From a virus: DNA of 43,221 bases. The notes under the pieces were generated by a model that was given only the letters and a program-made list of their open reading frames with translations, made no database searches and had not been told where the DNA came from. Below, one piece after another: positions 1-8,237 of the stretch. The position numbers and the translations under genes were made by a program. Each line of letters starts with the position of its first letter. Positions within the stretch are counted from its first letter, which is position 1. The stretch is from positions 1-43,221 of the IMG/VR virus record IMGVR_UViG_3300020061_000067. The stretch is one strand, 5' to 3'.

Positions 1-55
1 CCCTTCTGCGAAGTTCCGACAGTTTTAAACTTTTCCACAATTCCACCGACGCAAA

Positions 56-703
56 ATGGAAGTATCCCTTTGGTCTATTGACAAGCCGATTCCGTATGAG
101 AAGAACGCACGGAAGTGGAGTCCCGCGGCTATTGAGAAGGTCGCGATGTCGATCAAGACCTATGGCTTTCGCCAGCCGATCGTCTGTGATGCGAAGAACG
201 TTATCGTAATCGGCCACCTCCGGCTAGAAGCAGCGAAGCACCTCGGGCTGGAGAAAGTTCCGGTCCACGTGGCGAAGGATCTGTCACCGGCGCAGATCAA
301 GGGCTTGCGCTTGGCAGATAACCGCACGAGTCAGGAGTCGAGCTGGGACTTCGAGATGCTTGGCGAGGAGTTCGAGGAGCTGAAGGATCTGGACTTCGAC
401 CTCGCCTGGACCGGGTTCGACCCATTCGAGATCGATCCGATTATGGCGGCTGAGTGGACACCTGGAGCAGCGACCGGAGACCTCGGCGAAGAGCATCACC
501 GGAGGGTCGATCCTTCGGTCAGCTTCACCGCAGAGGAGAAGGCTGTCATCGACTCAGCGATCAGTGCCATGCGGGACCGTGAGAGCGACCCGGAGCTAAC
601 GGAGGGCCGCGCGCTTATGTTGATCTGCGGTGAGTTCCTCGGCGACGAAGGGGAATGGCAGGCAACGACGGATGCAGAGTCTACGGTTGGCCTACCATCC
701 TGA
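56..703 (+). CDS. ParB-like nuclease/sulfiredoxin-fold protein
   Basis: A 215-residue protein with a ParB/Srx-type N-terminal domain (about residues 5-95). Visible motifs are the NARKWS-like start, the IVIGHLRLEAA segment (the GHxR motif of the family, about residues 51-61) and the ADNRTS segment about 20 residues later. Such domains bind DNA or CTP, or act as nucleases, and often sit beside phage DNA-modification genes. The C-terminal half is acidic and unrecognised. It is the first gene of the window and lies just upstream of the dpdA/queC cluster, so a role in DNA modification or its regulation is plausible but inferred. The 55 bases before it hold nothing recognisable. Confidence 0.8.
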   Translation: MEVSLWSIDKPIPYEKNARKWSPAAIEKVAMSIKTYGFRQPIVCDAKNVIVIGHLRLEAAKHLGLEKVPVHVAKDLSPAQIKGLRLADNRTSQESSWDFEMLGEEFEELKDLDFDLAWTGFDPFEIDPIMAAEWTPGAATGDLGEEHHRRVDPSVSFTAEEKAVIDSAISAMRDRESDPELTEGRALMLICGEFLGDEGEWQATTDAESTVGLPS

Positions 704-716
704 AGGTGATAGGACA

Positions 717-1486
717 TTGAAGGATCTTCGCTTGGCATACAACCCAGGACCGATAGACGCATACGGAGCACCGGCCTTGCTGGTCTCCTATGTCTACCTG
801 GAGCCCTTCCTCAAGAACAGGACCCGGTATCACTATCGCGATTGGGTAATGGATTCAGGGGCGTTCTCTGCACATGCCAGCGGGCGAGCGGTGGATCTTC
901 AGGCATACATCGACACGTGCAAGCGGCTGATGGAATCCGATCCGTTCCCGCAATCCCCTGCTATCACGTCGGATCGCCTGAGGACCTACTGAAGTCACTG
1001 GCGAGGGACTACCCGAAGATCGCCCTCGGTGGAGCGGTGGGCTACCGCAAGAAGGATGACTGGGCCAAGCAATGCTTCGCGCGAGTCTGGCCATGTAAGA
1101 TTCACGGCTTCGGCTTCGGTGGCGAGAAGTCGATCATGGCGCTTCCCTGGCATTCGGTCGACGCGACGAACTGGGAGATCGGGCCTTGCAAGTTCGGGAG
1201 ATGGAACTCCTTCGGGCACATGAGCGTCCGCGGTAGCCAGCAGGATCTACGGGCCGAGGTCCAGTGGTATCTCCGGCTGGAAGATCGCGCGAGGACCAAA
1301 TGGAAGAAGCAAATGATGGAGCTGGACAGTATTGCCCCGACCGTGCGCCTCGCATTAGATGCGGGTGCGGCGAGTGGTCAGCACGCGGCGATCGCCTTTG
1401 GATCATCGGTCCCCCCCACGCTTCGATTAGCCACTCAAGCAAAAGAGGTGAAAAGGTTCAATGCCCTCAACCATCCTGATTTATAG
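717..1486 (+). pseudogene. dpdA: DpdA-type 7-deazaguanine DNA transglycosylase, frame-disrupted
   Basis: Two reading frames together spell one TGT-like (DpdA) enzyme, which exchanges guanine in DNA for preQ0. Frame 717-992 gives the first part with the VMDSGAFSAHASG active-site segment. Frame 842-1486 gives the second part, with AIPCYHVGSPEDLL, KIALGGAVGYR, KIHGFGFGGEK and SVDATNWEIGP, whose Asp matches the catalytic region. The frames switch (-1) near 925-945. The family's middle segment around 'ALDVIG', roughly 25-30 residues, is missing at that point, which suggests a deletion that is not a multiple of three. The TTG at 717 behind AAGGTGAT is the best start. The 3' end overlaps queC. It is either a dead gene, a sequence or assembly error, or an unusual recoding case. 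Confidence 0.75.
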
Positions 1487-2120
1487 CGGCGGTCTCGATT
1501 CGACCGTGCTGCTCTACCGGCTACTGGCATCAGGCCGAACAGTGAAAGCGCTGTCGATCGATTACGGCCAACGGCACCGCAAGGAACTGATCAGCGCCGC
1601 GAGGTTCTGTGAGCGACTCGGGATCGAGCAACGGATCGCCGACCTCAGTTCGATCGCCCCACTGCTGGCGGGAAGCTCTCAGACCAGCGAGATCGATGTT
1701 CCCGATGGTCACTACGCCGAAGAGTCGATGAAGGTCACCGTCGTTCCGAATCGCAATATGATCATGCTATCGCTGGCGATCGGCTGGGCGGTCAGCCTGA
1801 AATACGATTCGGTCGCTTACGCAGCACACGCCGGTGATCATGCCATCTATCCGGACTGTCGCCCCGAGTTCGTCGACGCGATGATTGCCGCGGCAGCGGT
1901 GGCGAACTGGCATCCCGTTGCGATCGACCGGCCATTCATGGATCTGTCGAAAGCGGATATCGTTCAGGCCGGACACCGGCTAAGGGTTCCGCTGGAAGAG
2001 ACCTGGAGCTGCTACAAGGGTCACGACGTCCACTGCGGACGCTGCGGTACCTGTGTCGAACGGCGGGAAGCTTTCGAGCTGGCTGGCGTTCCGGATGCGA
2101 CCCAATATGTTTCGGCTTGA
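1461..2120 (+). CDS. queC: 7-cyano-7-deazaguanine (preQ0) synthase QueC
   Basis: QueC converts 7-carboxy-7-deazaguanine to preQ0 using ATP and ammonia. The protein (219 residues, normal length) has the PP-loop SGGLDST at residues 9-15, the [10 protein letters not shown] segment that follows it in the family, a central [13 protein letters not shown] motif, and a C-terminal zinc site made of the Cys in WSCYKG plus HCGRCGTC. The start is ATG with GAGGTGA about 10 bases upstream. It overlaps the end of the dpdA remnant by 26 bases and the queD start by 14 bases, so it is co-transcribed with its pathway partners. No glutamine amidotransferase fusion is seen, so the product should be preQ0 rather than an archaeosine-type base. 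Confidence 0.97.
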   Translation: MPSTILIYSGGLDSTVLLYRLLASGRTVKALSIDYGQRHRKELISAARFCERLGIEQRIADLSSIAPLLAGSSQTSEIDVPDGHYAEESMKVTVVPNRNMIMLSLAIGWAVSLKYDSVAYAAHAGDHAIYPDCRPEFVDAMIAAAAVANWHPVAIDRPFMDLSKADIVQAGHRLRVPLEETWSCYKGHDVHCGRCGTCVERREAFELAGVPDATQYVSA

Positions 2121-2472
2121 GAAGCAATTCCGATTCGAGGCTTCGCATCAGCTACCGAACCATGACGGCAAGTGCGCCCGTTTGCATGGCCATTCCTGGA
2201 TCGGTCGCGCTGTAGTCGAGGGCGTCGAGCTTCACACGACCGGTCCGAAGGTCGGCATGTTGATTGATTATGCCGACATAAACGAGCCGGTTAAACGGCT
2301 GGTCGAAGCGTACCTGGATCACTACCACCTGAACGAATCGACTGGGCTGGTGAATCCGACAAGCGAGGAGCTGGCGCTCTGGATCTTCAACCGACTGAAG
2401 CCGCTAATCACCGGGCTATCCGCCATCGTGATCGAGGAGACCTGCACTAGTCGTTGCGAATACCGCCCATGA
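2107..2472 (+). CDS. queD: 6-carboxy-5,6,7,8-tetrahydropterin synthase QueD
   Basis: QueD makes 6-carboxytetrahydropterin from dihydroneopterin triphosphate, the step after FolE. The protein is about 121 residues, normal for the family. It has [22 protein letters not shown], interpreted as the zinc His and catalytic Cys region (one His in ASH, two in LHGH), a DYADINEPV segment, DHYHLNE, a PTSEELALW segment and a C-terminal EETCTS. The ATG at 2107 is chosen because family proteins begin just before [12 protein letters not shown]; an ATG at 2095 is also in frame. It overlaps queC by 14 bases and queE by the ATGA at 2469. Confidence 0.96.
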   Translation: MFRLEKQFRFEASHQLPNHDGKCARLHGHSWIGRAVVEGVELHTTGPKVGMLIDYADINEPVKRLVEAYLDHYHLNESTGLVNPTSEELALWIFNRLKPLITGLSAIVIEETCTSRCEYRP

Positions 2473-3083
2473 ACGCGTACACGGTCAATGAAATCTTTTA
2501 CTCGCTCCAGGGAGAAGGAGCCAGGGCAGGCACCGCGAACGTCTTCGTCCGGTTCACTGGCTGTAATATGCAATGCGACCTGGAGCCGGGTCCGCTGTCT
2601 CCTGGAGGCTTCGCCTGTGATACGGAGTTCACCAGCGGGCGGAAACTAACCGCGGTGGAGATCCTGGCAGCGATCAAGGAAGAGTCCGCGGTCTGCCGCT
2701 GGGTGATCCTGACGGGCGGCGAACCGGCGTTACAGGTCGACGCGGAGCTGGTCGCCGCATTGAAAGCCGCGGGCTACTCCATCGCCATTGAGACGAACGG
2801 ATCGATCGATGTCAGCGACCTCGGGCTGGACTGGATCGCCTGCTCTCCGAAGGTGGCCGAGCACGCCGTCAAGCTGAAACGTGCTGACGAGCTTCGGTAT
2901 GTTCGCGCGCACGGCCAGGGGATACCGAGACCGGCGATCCAAGCGGAGTGCCGTCTGATCTCACCGGCATTCGATGGACCGACCCTGAACCCGAGACACC
3001 TCGCATGGTGCATCCAACTCATAAAAGACAACCCGGAATGGCAACTGTCAACGCAACTCCACAAAGCGTGGTTGGTCCGATAA
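2469..3083 (+). CDS. queE: 7-carboxy-7-deazaguanine synthase QueE (radical SAM)
   Basis: QueE is a radical SAM enzyme that contracts the pterin ring to 7-carboxy-7-deazaguanine. The N-terminus has the substrate-binding EIFYSLQGEGARAG, then the [4Fe-4S] cysteines at about residues 32, 36 and 50. The last of these is in CDTEF, which follows a 13-residue loop rich in Pro and Gly, so the spacing is C-x3-C-x13-C rather than the compact C-x3-C-x2-C. Downstream are ILTGGEPALQ (SAM binding) and IETNGS. It starts at ATG 2469 in an ATGA overlap with queD. The C-terminus ends in STQLHKAWLVR, close to the family's QxHK pattern. Confidence 0.95.
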   Translation: MNAYTVNEIFYSLQGEGARAGTANVFVRFTGCNMQCDLEPGPLSPGGFACDTEFTSGRKLTAVEILAAIKEESAVCRWVILTGGEPALQVDAELVAALKAAGYSIAIETNGSIDVSDLGLDWIACSPKVAEHAVKLKRADELRYVRAHGQGIPRPAIQAECRLISPAFDGPTLNPRHLAWCIQLIKDNPEWQLSTQLHKAWLVR

Positions 3084-3649
3084 CCGGGATCGATCACCAT
3101 ACCGCCGTGTTCGCGGTCCGGACGCTCCTGGAGCACCTCGGCGAGAGCCCCGACCGTGAGGGCCTCCTGCGGACCCCGGAGCGTGTGGTGGCTTCCCTGC
3201 GCGAAATGACGGTCGGTTACAGCATGGATCCGGCTGAGATCCTGACGACGACGTTCAGCGATGAGTGCGACGAGATGATCGTGGTCGGCGGAATCGACTT
3301 CTACTCGCTATGTGAGCACCATATGCTCCCATTCGTTGGGACGGCGACGGTCGGTTATATCCCGAATGGCAAGGTGCTCGGTCTATCGAAGATCCCGCGG
3401 CTGGTCGAATGCTTCGCCCGGCGATTACAGATTCAGGAGCGCCTGACAAACCAGATCGCTAGCGCGTTACAGGCGCACCTCCAGCCGCTAGGCACCGGCG
3501 TGATCATCCACGCAATGCACTTCTGTGTCGCTTGCCGAGGCGTCCAGAAAGCGAACACGCGAATGACGACCTCTAGCCTGCTGGGGAAGATGAGAGACTC
3601 CGCCCCGGCGAGGTCGGAATTCCTCGGCTTCACTGAGTCCAGGCACTAA
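3038..3649 (+). CDS. folE: GTP cyclohydrolase I FolE
   Basis: FolE opens GTP to dihydroneopterin triphosphate, the first step to preQ0 (and folate). Visible features are EHLGESPDREGLLRTPERV near the N-terminus, the zinc-binding SLCEHHMLPF with Cys and His, GKVLGLSKIPRLVE, and the C-terminal HFCVACRGVQK containing the third zinc ligand. The length (about 203 residues from the ATG at 3038) fits bacterial type IA enzymes. An in-frame ATG at 3005 is an alternative; the 3038 start overlaps queE by 46 bases and has only a weak ribosome site. It completes a phage-encoded GTP-to-preQ0 route together with queD, queE and queC. Confidence 0.96.
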   Translation: MATVNATPQSVVGPITGIDHHTAVFAVRTLLEHLGESPDREGLLRTPERVVASLREMTVGYSMDPAEILTTTFSDECDEMIVVGGIDFYSLCEHHMLPFVGTATVGYIPNGKVLGLSKIPRLVECFARRLQIQERLTNQIASALQAHLQPLGTGVIIHAMHFCVACRGVQKANTRMTTSSLLGKMRDSAPARSEFLGFTESRH

Positions 3650-3654
3650 AGATT

Positions 3655-4167
3655 ATGGGATTACGAGGACCAGCTCCGAAGCCGACCGATCTCCGCAAGT
3701 TCGAGGGGAACCTCGAGAAGAAGCCGCTTCCGAAGCACGAGCCGCAGTATCCGCCAGGGCTTCCGACGCACCCGGAGAAGATCTCCGAGGCAGCTCAGGA
3801 TATCTGGGACACGCTCGTCGACGAGATGGCTGGCAAGGCGGTTCTTAGACGCGTAGACAAGCGCGCGCTCTGGCAGCTATGTGAGGACGAGGCGATCATC
3901 ACCGAGGCGTACGCCGGGCTCTGGCAGATGGTCACGATGATCGACGAGAAGGCGCGCAAGGAAGGCAAGTCTCTACCTGGCGGACCGATGATCGCTCTCC
4001 TGTCGACGACTAAGGGGCGACTAACGATGGCCGCGATCAGAGATCTCGCGAATCGCGTCATTATCGAGCGTCGCGAGTTCGGCCTGACTCCGTCGTCGCG
4101 GTCTCGAATCGAAGCGACTGCAGAAGGCGGAGCGCTCGACTCGCTGGAGATGAAGCTGTGTGGCTGA
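3655..4167 (+). CDS. terS: Terminase small subunit, P27 family
   Basis: The small terminase recognises phage DNA and regulates the packaging motor. The protein (170 residues) starts MGLRGPAPKPTDLRKFEGN, typical of P27-family small terminases (rGRPPKPtxLkxLeGN). It continues with a helical core containing AQDIWDTLVDEM, VDKRALWQLCEDEAIITEAY and a C-terminal FGLTPSSRSRI segment that is common in the family. It overlaps the large terminase start by 8 bases, the usual arrangement. The gene begins the morphogenesis region six bases after folE, with no visible promoter or terminator between, so the modification and packaging genes may share a transcript. Confidence 0.93.
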   Translation: MGLRGPAPKPTDLRKFEGNLEKKPLPKHEPQYPPGLPTHPEKISEAAQDIWDTLVDEMAGKAVLRRVDKRALWQLCEDEAIITEAYAGLWQMVTMIDEKARKEGKSLPGGPMIALLSTTKGRLTMAAIRDLANRVIIERREFGLTPSSRSRIEATAEGGALDSLEMKLCG

Positions 4168-6889
4168 ATATCGCCCGGCGACCTGCGCGTACTGCTTCGC
4201 TGACTCGTGGTGTGAGACGCGAGCGAACGGTAAGCCGCAGTGTCGGGCTTGCAAAATAGAGCGATTTTACTCTGAAATTCTGTACCCTCCGCTCGGTTAT
4301 AGCCTGATGGGCTGGCAGCGGAAAGTCCTTCGCGACATCTACGGGAAGATCGATCTCGACACCGGCGAGCGTCAGTATCGATCGGCCTACATCTCGGTCG
4401 GCAAGAAGAACGGCAAAGCATTGAGTCTGTCCACTCCGATCCCAACACCTACGGGCTGGACCAGCATGGGCGATATCCGCACAGGAGATTCCGTATTTGA
4501 TGAACGCGGAGCGATCTGCAAGGTCATCGCTACAGGCGAAGTCCAGACCGGAAGGCCATGCTTCGAAGTCACATTTTCAGACGGCTGCAAGATTGTCGCC
4601 GACGCAGAACACGAATGGTTAACGCACACTCGCAAGCCAAAGAACAAAATCCTGATTCACACTACGGCGGAGATCGGCGCAAGCCTCAGGATTGAAAGTC
4701 CCGGCAGCGCAGGCGCTAATCACGCCGTAGCGGTTTCAGGCGCGATTCAGTGTCCGATTGCTGATCTGCCGGTTCCGCCCTATGTCCTGGGCGCGTGGTT
4801 AGGTGATGGCACTTCCTTAAATGCAACCTTCACAGTCTCTGTTAGCGATGCGCATATTTTGAATGAATTTGAACGTGAAGGTGTTTGCTGGCATCGATTC
4901 AAATCTAGCGGAGGATCGAACTCCGCACTGACGGTCCGCCTAGGAGGGAAGCAGGGTCACCACAACACGCGAACTCGTCCTAATCTACAGCGCACCCTTC
5001 GGATTTCGGGACTTCTTGGAAAGAAGCACATCCCCGCTGCTTATCTCCGCTCATCTATCGATCAGCGATTCGCTCTCCTTCAAGGATTGATGGATACCGA
5101 CGGCTACTGCTCTCCGGTAGGCCAGTGCGAATTCACCGCGACCAACCCGCGATTGGCCGCCGGTGTCCTGGAGCTGCTGCGCACACTAGGCTTCAAGCCC
5201 ACTTTTTACATACACAACGCCACGTTAAACGGACGCATAATTGGACCGAAAATCAGGATTCAGTTCTGGCCATCGAAGGAGCCTGTATTTCGGCTCCCGC
5301 GAAAAACCGAGCGCACCCGAAGTTTGAAGTGTGACAGAACCAAGAGGCGGCACATTATTTCGGTTACTCCGACTGAGAGCGTGCCAGTTCGTTGTATCCA
5401 GGTAGATTCTCCGTCGCACATGTTCCTCGCTGGCGAGAGCATGATCCCGACTCATAACAGCTTTCTTATCGGCGGTCTACCGCTGTATCACCTGCTAATG
5501 GAAAACGAACACAACCCGGAAGCATACGGAGCCGCGGCGGCGAAGGACCAAGCCGCGATCGTATTCCGCGCAGCGTCTCAGCTCGTCCAGGCAAACCCCG
5601 AGCTGAATGCCTTGCTGCGGGTGCTGCCGTCGACTAAGCGCATCGTACGGCGTGACGGTGGCGGGTTCTATACCGTTCTCAGCGCGGACGGCGACGTGCA
5701 GGACGGCGTCGAGCCGAGCCTACTGATCCGAGATGAGATCCATCGCTGGAAGTCGGCGAGAGCGGAGACCTTAAAGGATGTCCTTACCAAGGGTCAGATC
5801 TCGCGCTCGCAGCCTCTCGATATCGCGATCACGACAGCCGGAGCAGAGTACGAGTCGCTTCTCTGGTGGCAGGAATACCAGCACGCGAAGCGAGTTCTCG
5901 AAGGTTCCGTCAAGAACAGCAAGCTCTATGCCGCGATCTGGGAAGCTGACCGGAAGCGAATCGATACAGACCCGGATTACTGGAAGTCACGAGAAGCTCG
6001 CGTGGCCGGTAACCCGAGCCATGAAGACTTCGAAGGCGGCTTCTTGCGAGACTCTGCTCTCGTCGGAGAGCTGGATAAGGCGCTCGACGAACCCTCGGAG
6101 CGCTCGAAGTATCTCCGGTATCACCTCAATGTTCCGATCAGTCAGCAGGAAGAGCCGATCATCGACATGGAGGCGTGGAAGCTCTGCGGCGGCGGCGAGG
6201 ACCTGCGCGAGTGGCCGATCTACGATGTCGATCTACTCATTCGGAAGTGGGGCCTTCTCGATCGTCCTTGCTGGGCTGGCGTCGATGCGTCCTGGACGAC
6301 AGATTTAACCGCGGTGGTGTTCGTCTTCCCGCCCTTCGAAGGCGTCGAAGAGTGGACCCTGCTCCCGTTCTTTTGGATGCCGGAGGGTAGAGTCCCGACG
6401 CTGGAGCGCATCTGCCGAGTACCCTATGCGAGTTGGATCGATACCGGCTTCATTGAGACGACCGCGGGTAACGGAATCGATATGCGCGCGGTCAAGGATC
6501 GGATCAAGTGGGGCCGCGAGATGTTCGAGTTGATCGAGGTCGACTTCGACAGAGTCAACTTCCGGACCCAGGCGATGGAACTGCTCGACGATGGGATCGA
6601 CACGATCGAAGTAACGCAGACGTTCCTGCTCCTCAGTCACCCGACGAAGTTCCTCCTAAGCTCGTATGTCGATCAGAAGATCAGACACGGGAATAACCCG
6701 GTTCTGAACTGGATGGCGAGCTGTATGCAGCTCCAGTACGACCGGAAAGATAACTGCCAGCCGACGAAGCCGGAACGCATGAAGTCGGCGAAACGGATCG
6801 ACGGTCTCGCCGCAACCGTGACGGCGCTTAGCCGGTCGCTCGTAGCTGAGGATACCGGCGTAACGGCTACAGTCAGGAGCGTCCGTTAG
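4160..6889 (+). CDS. terL: Terminase large subunit with in-frame intein
   Basis: This is the packaging ATPase and nuclease that cuts and pumps DNA into the prohead. The ORF encodes 909 residues, of which residues 87-433 are an intein, leaving a 562-residue mature protein, normal for the family. Before the intein are a CxxC...CxxC zinc-ribbon-like N-terminus (C9, C12, C28, C31) and GYSLMGWQRKVLRDI. Splicing restores the Walker A motif GKKNGKS. Further on are LLIRDEIHRW (Walker B), ITTAG (motif III-like), and the nuclease domain beginning AGVDASWTTDLTAVV with its acidic residue. The start is GTG at 4160 inside terS, and the stop overlaps the portal GTG start by one base (TAGTG). Without splicing the ATP-binding loop is interrupted, so the intein controls packaging competence. 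Confidence 0.95.
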   Translation: MAEYRPATCAYCFADSWCETRANGKPQCRACKIERFYSEILYPPLGYSLMGWQRKVLRDIYGKIDLDTGERQYRSAYISVGKKNGKALSLSTPIPTPTGWTSMGDIRTGDSVFDERGAICKVIATGEVQTGRPCFEVTFSDGCKIVADAEHEWLTHTRKPKNKILIHTTAEIGASLRIESPGSAGANHAVAVSGAIQCPIADLPVPPYVLGAWLGDGTSLNATFTVSVSDAHILNEFEREGVCWHRFKSSGGSNSALTVRLGGKQGHHNTRTRPNLQRTLRISGLLGKKHIPAAYLRSSIDQRFALLQGLMDTDGYCSPVGQCEFTATNPRLAAGVLELLRTLGFKPTFYIHNATLNGRIIGPKIRIQFWPSKEPVFRLPRKTERTRSLKCDRTKRRHIISVTPTESVPVRCIQVDSPSHMFLAGESMIPTHNSFLIGGLPLYHLLMENEHNPEAYGAAAAKDQAAIVFRAASQLVQANPELNALLRVLPSTKRIVRRDGGGFYTVLSADGDVQDGVEPSLLIRDEIHRWKSARAETLKDVLTKGQISRSQPLDIAITTAGAEYESLLWWQEYQHAKRVLEGSVKNSKLYAAIWEADRKRIDTDPDYWKSREARVAGNPSHEDFEGGFLRDSALVGELDKALDEPSERSKYLRYHLNVPISQQEEPIIDMEAWKLCGGGEDLREWPIYDVDLLIRKWGLLDRPCWAGVDASWTTDLTAVVFVFPPFEGVEEWTLLPFFWMPEGRVPTLERICRVPYASWIDTGFIETTAGNGIDMRAVKDRIKWGREMFELIEVDFDRVNFRTQAMELLDDGIDTIEVTQTFLLLSHPTKFLLSSYVDQKIRHGNNPVLNWMASCMQLQYDRKDNCQPTKPERMKSAKRIDGLAATVTALSRSLVAEDTGVTATVRSVR
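4418..5458 (+). mobile_element. Class 3-type intein with LAGLIDADG homing endonuclease in terL
   Basis: This is a 347-residue in-frame insertion between the Lys and Ser of the Walker A motif GKKNGK|S. It begins with Ala instead of Cys or Ser, followed by block A-like STPIPTPTGW and DIRTGDSVFD. Block B is DAEHEWL with His151 and Trp153. Block F is VRCIQVDSPSHMFLAG with Cys412, and block G is MIPTHN followed by Ser434 of the extein, with Thr431. The Trp-Cys-Thr set at B:12, F:4 and G:5 plus a non-nucleophilic first residue is the signature of class 3 inteins. The middle holds two LAGLIDADG-type motifs, LGAWLGDGT (Asp216) and LLQGLMDTDG (Asp314), so the homing endonuclease looks intact. Base use (more A/T-rich codons) differs a little from the flanks. 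Confidence 0.93.
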
Positions 6890-8220
6890 TGTTTTCCGAA
6901 ATGGTTGCGCGCGTCAAAGGCTTGTTGGATGGCTTCTCTTCCGGCCCGATTCAACTGTTCGAGAAGGGAGCCACATTCGAGCAGGCGGAATGGTATGCGC
7001 GCAACGGTTTTCCTGGGATCGCGGCGAATCTCTCTGGCGGATCACCGGCATGGTCCGGCGAGTCAGTCACCGTCGATATCGCACTGAATCATTCGGTCGT
7101 CTGGTCTTGCAATCGGATCATCAGCGAATCCACAGCGTTCTTGCCGCTGGTCCTCATGCAGCGCCTGAAGAACAAGGACAAGCGCGTCGCTTACGAGCAT
7201 CCGATGTATACGGCGCTTCACGATTCGCCGAACGACGAAATGACGGCGATGGGCTTTCGTGAGACGCGGACAAGCGACTGCGTATTGCAGGGCGGCGGCT
7301 TCGCTCAGATCTACCGTCGTAGCGGGACGGGGACCGCGATCGAGCTTGGCGCGCTGTTACCTTCGCAGGTCACTCCGGACCGCGAGAAGACCGGCTTTAA
7401 GCGTCTGGTCTACGTAGTCAAAGAGGGCAACAGTCCAGGCAAGACCTACACCGTCGAGAAGGGCAAGCCGCAGGACATCCTACATATTCGCGGTCTCGGA
7501 TCGGATGGAATCCGCGGTTACTCAGTCATCTCGATCGCGAGACAGTCGATCGGTACGGCGATCGCCGCGGAGAAGAACGTCGCGAAATTCTATGCGGCAG
7601 GCGGGCGTGTTCCGTATCTGCTAGAACATCCGACCAAATTCAAGAATGATCAGGACTTCGACCGCTTCCGGAAGCAATGGGCCGAGACCTACTCGGAGCC
7701 CCACACGGTTCCGATTCTTGAGAACGCGATCAAGTATAAGCAGACCGGTCTCAGTAACGCCGACGCGCAGCTTCTCGAATCTCGCCAGTTCTCGATTCCG
7801 GAGATTTGCCGGTGGTTCTCTGTCTCGCCGCATCTCGTCGGCGATCTCTCGCGAGCGACCTTCTCGAACATTGAACAGCTCGCTCTAGAGTTCGTGACGA
7901 AGACGCTCTCCGCATGGATTACGCGATGGGAGCAGGAGCTATGGCGCTGTGTCCTGACGGCGGAAGAGCGCGCCGAGGGTTACTACTTCAAGCACAACCT
8001 AAACGCGCTACTCCGCGGTGACTTCCAAAGCCGGATGGCCGGTTATTCGACGATGCTCCAGAACGGCATCGCTTCCGTGAACGAAGTGCGAGACCTCGAA
8101 GACTGGAATCCGATCGACGGCGGCGACGATCACCACATCCAGCTCAACATGCAGACGCTACCGGGCGGGGGCGCACAGGTCCCGACGTTAGTCCGGCTGG
8201 GCCAGCCCGCGAATTCCTAG
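6889..8220 (+). CDS. Portal protein, HK97 family
   Basis: The portal forms the ring at the capsid vertex through which DNA is packaged and to which the tail joins. The protein is 443 residues, typical of HK97-type portals. Recognisable features are the NHSVVWSCNRIISESTAFLPL segment early on, the HPMYTALHDSPN motif, an HIRGLGSDGIRGYSVI region, and the C-terminal ESRQFSIPEICRWFSVSPHLVGD with NIEQLALEFVTKTL. It starts at GTG 6889, overlapping the terL stop. Order terS-terL-portal-protease-capsid is the standard one for this head type. Confidence 0.96.
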   Translation: MFSEMVARVKGLLDGFSSGPIQLFEKGATFEQAEWYARNGFPGIAANLSGGSPAWSGESVTVDIALNHSVVWSCNRIISESTAFLPLVLMQRLKNKDKRVAYEHPMYTALHDSPNDEMTAMGFRETRTSDCVLQGGGFAQIYRRSGTGTAIELGALLPSQVTPDREKTGFKRLVYVVKEGNSPGKTYTVEKGKPQDILHIRGLGSDGIRGYSVISIARQSIGTAIAAEKNVAKFYAAGGRVPYLLEHPTKFKNDQDFDRFRKQWAETYSEPHTVPILENAIKYKQTGLSNADAQLLESRQFSIPEICRWFSVSPHLVGDLSRATFSNIEQLALEFVTKTLSAWITRWEQELWRCVLTAEERAEGYYFKHNLNALLRGDFQSRMAGYSTMLQNGIASVNEVRDLEDWNPIDGGDDHHIQLNMQTLPGGGAQVPTLVRLGQPANS

Positions 8221-8237
8221 ATCGAAAGGCAGATCGT

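Noticed and set aside
842-1486. ORF starting at ATG 842 as an independent gene
   Set aside because: Its first 30 residues are a shadow of the dpdA upstream frame; only the part after about 925 fits the family.
5778-6308. Ser/Arg-rich ORF inside terL
   Set aside because: Out of frame with the well-supported nuclease part of terL.
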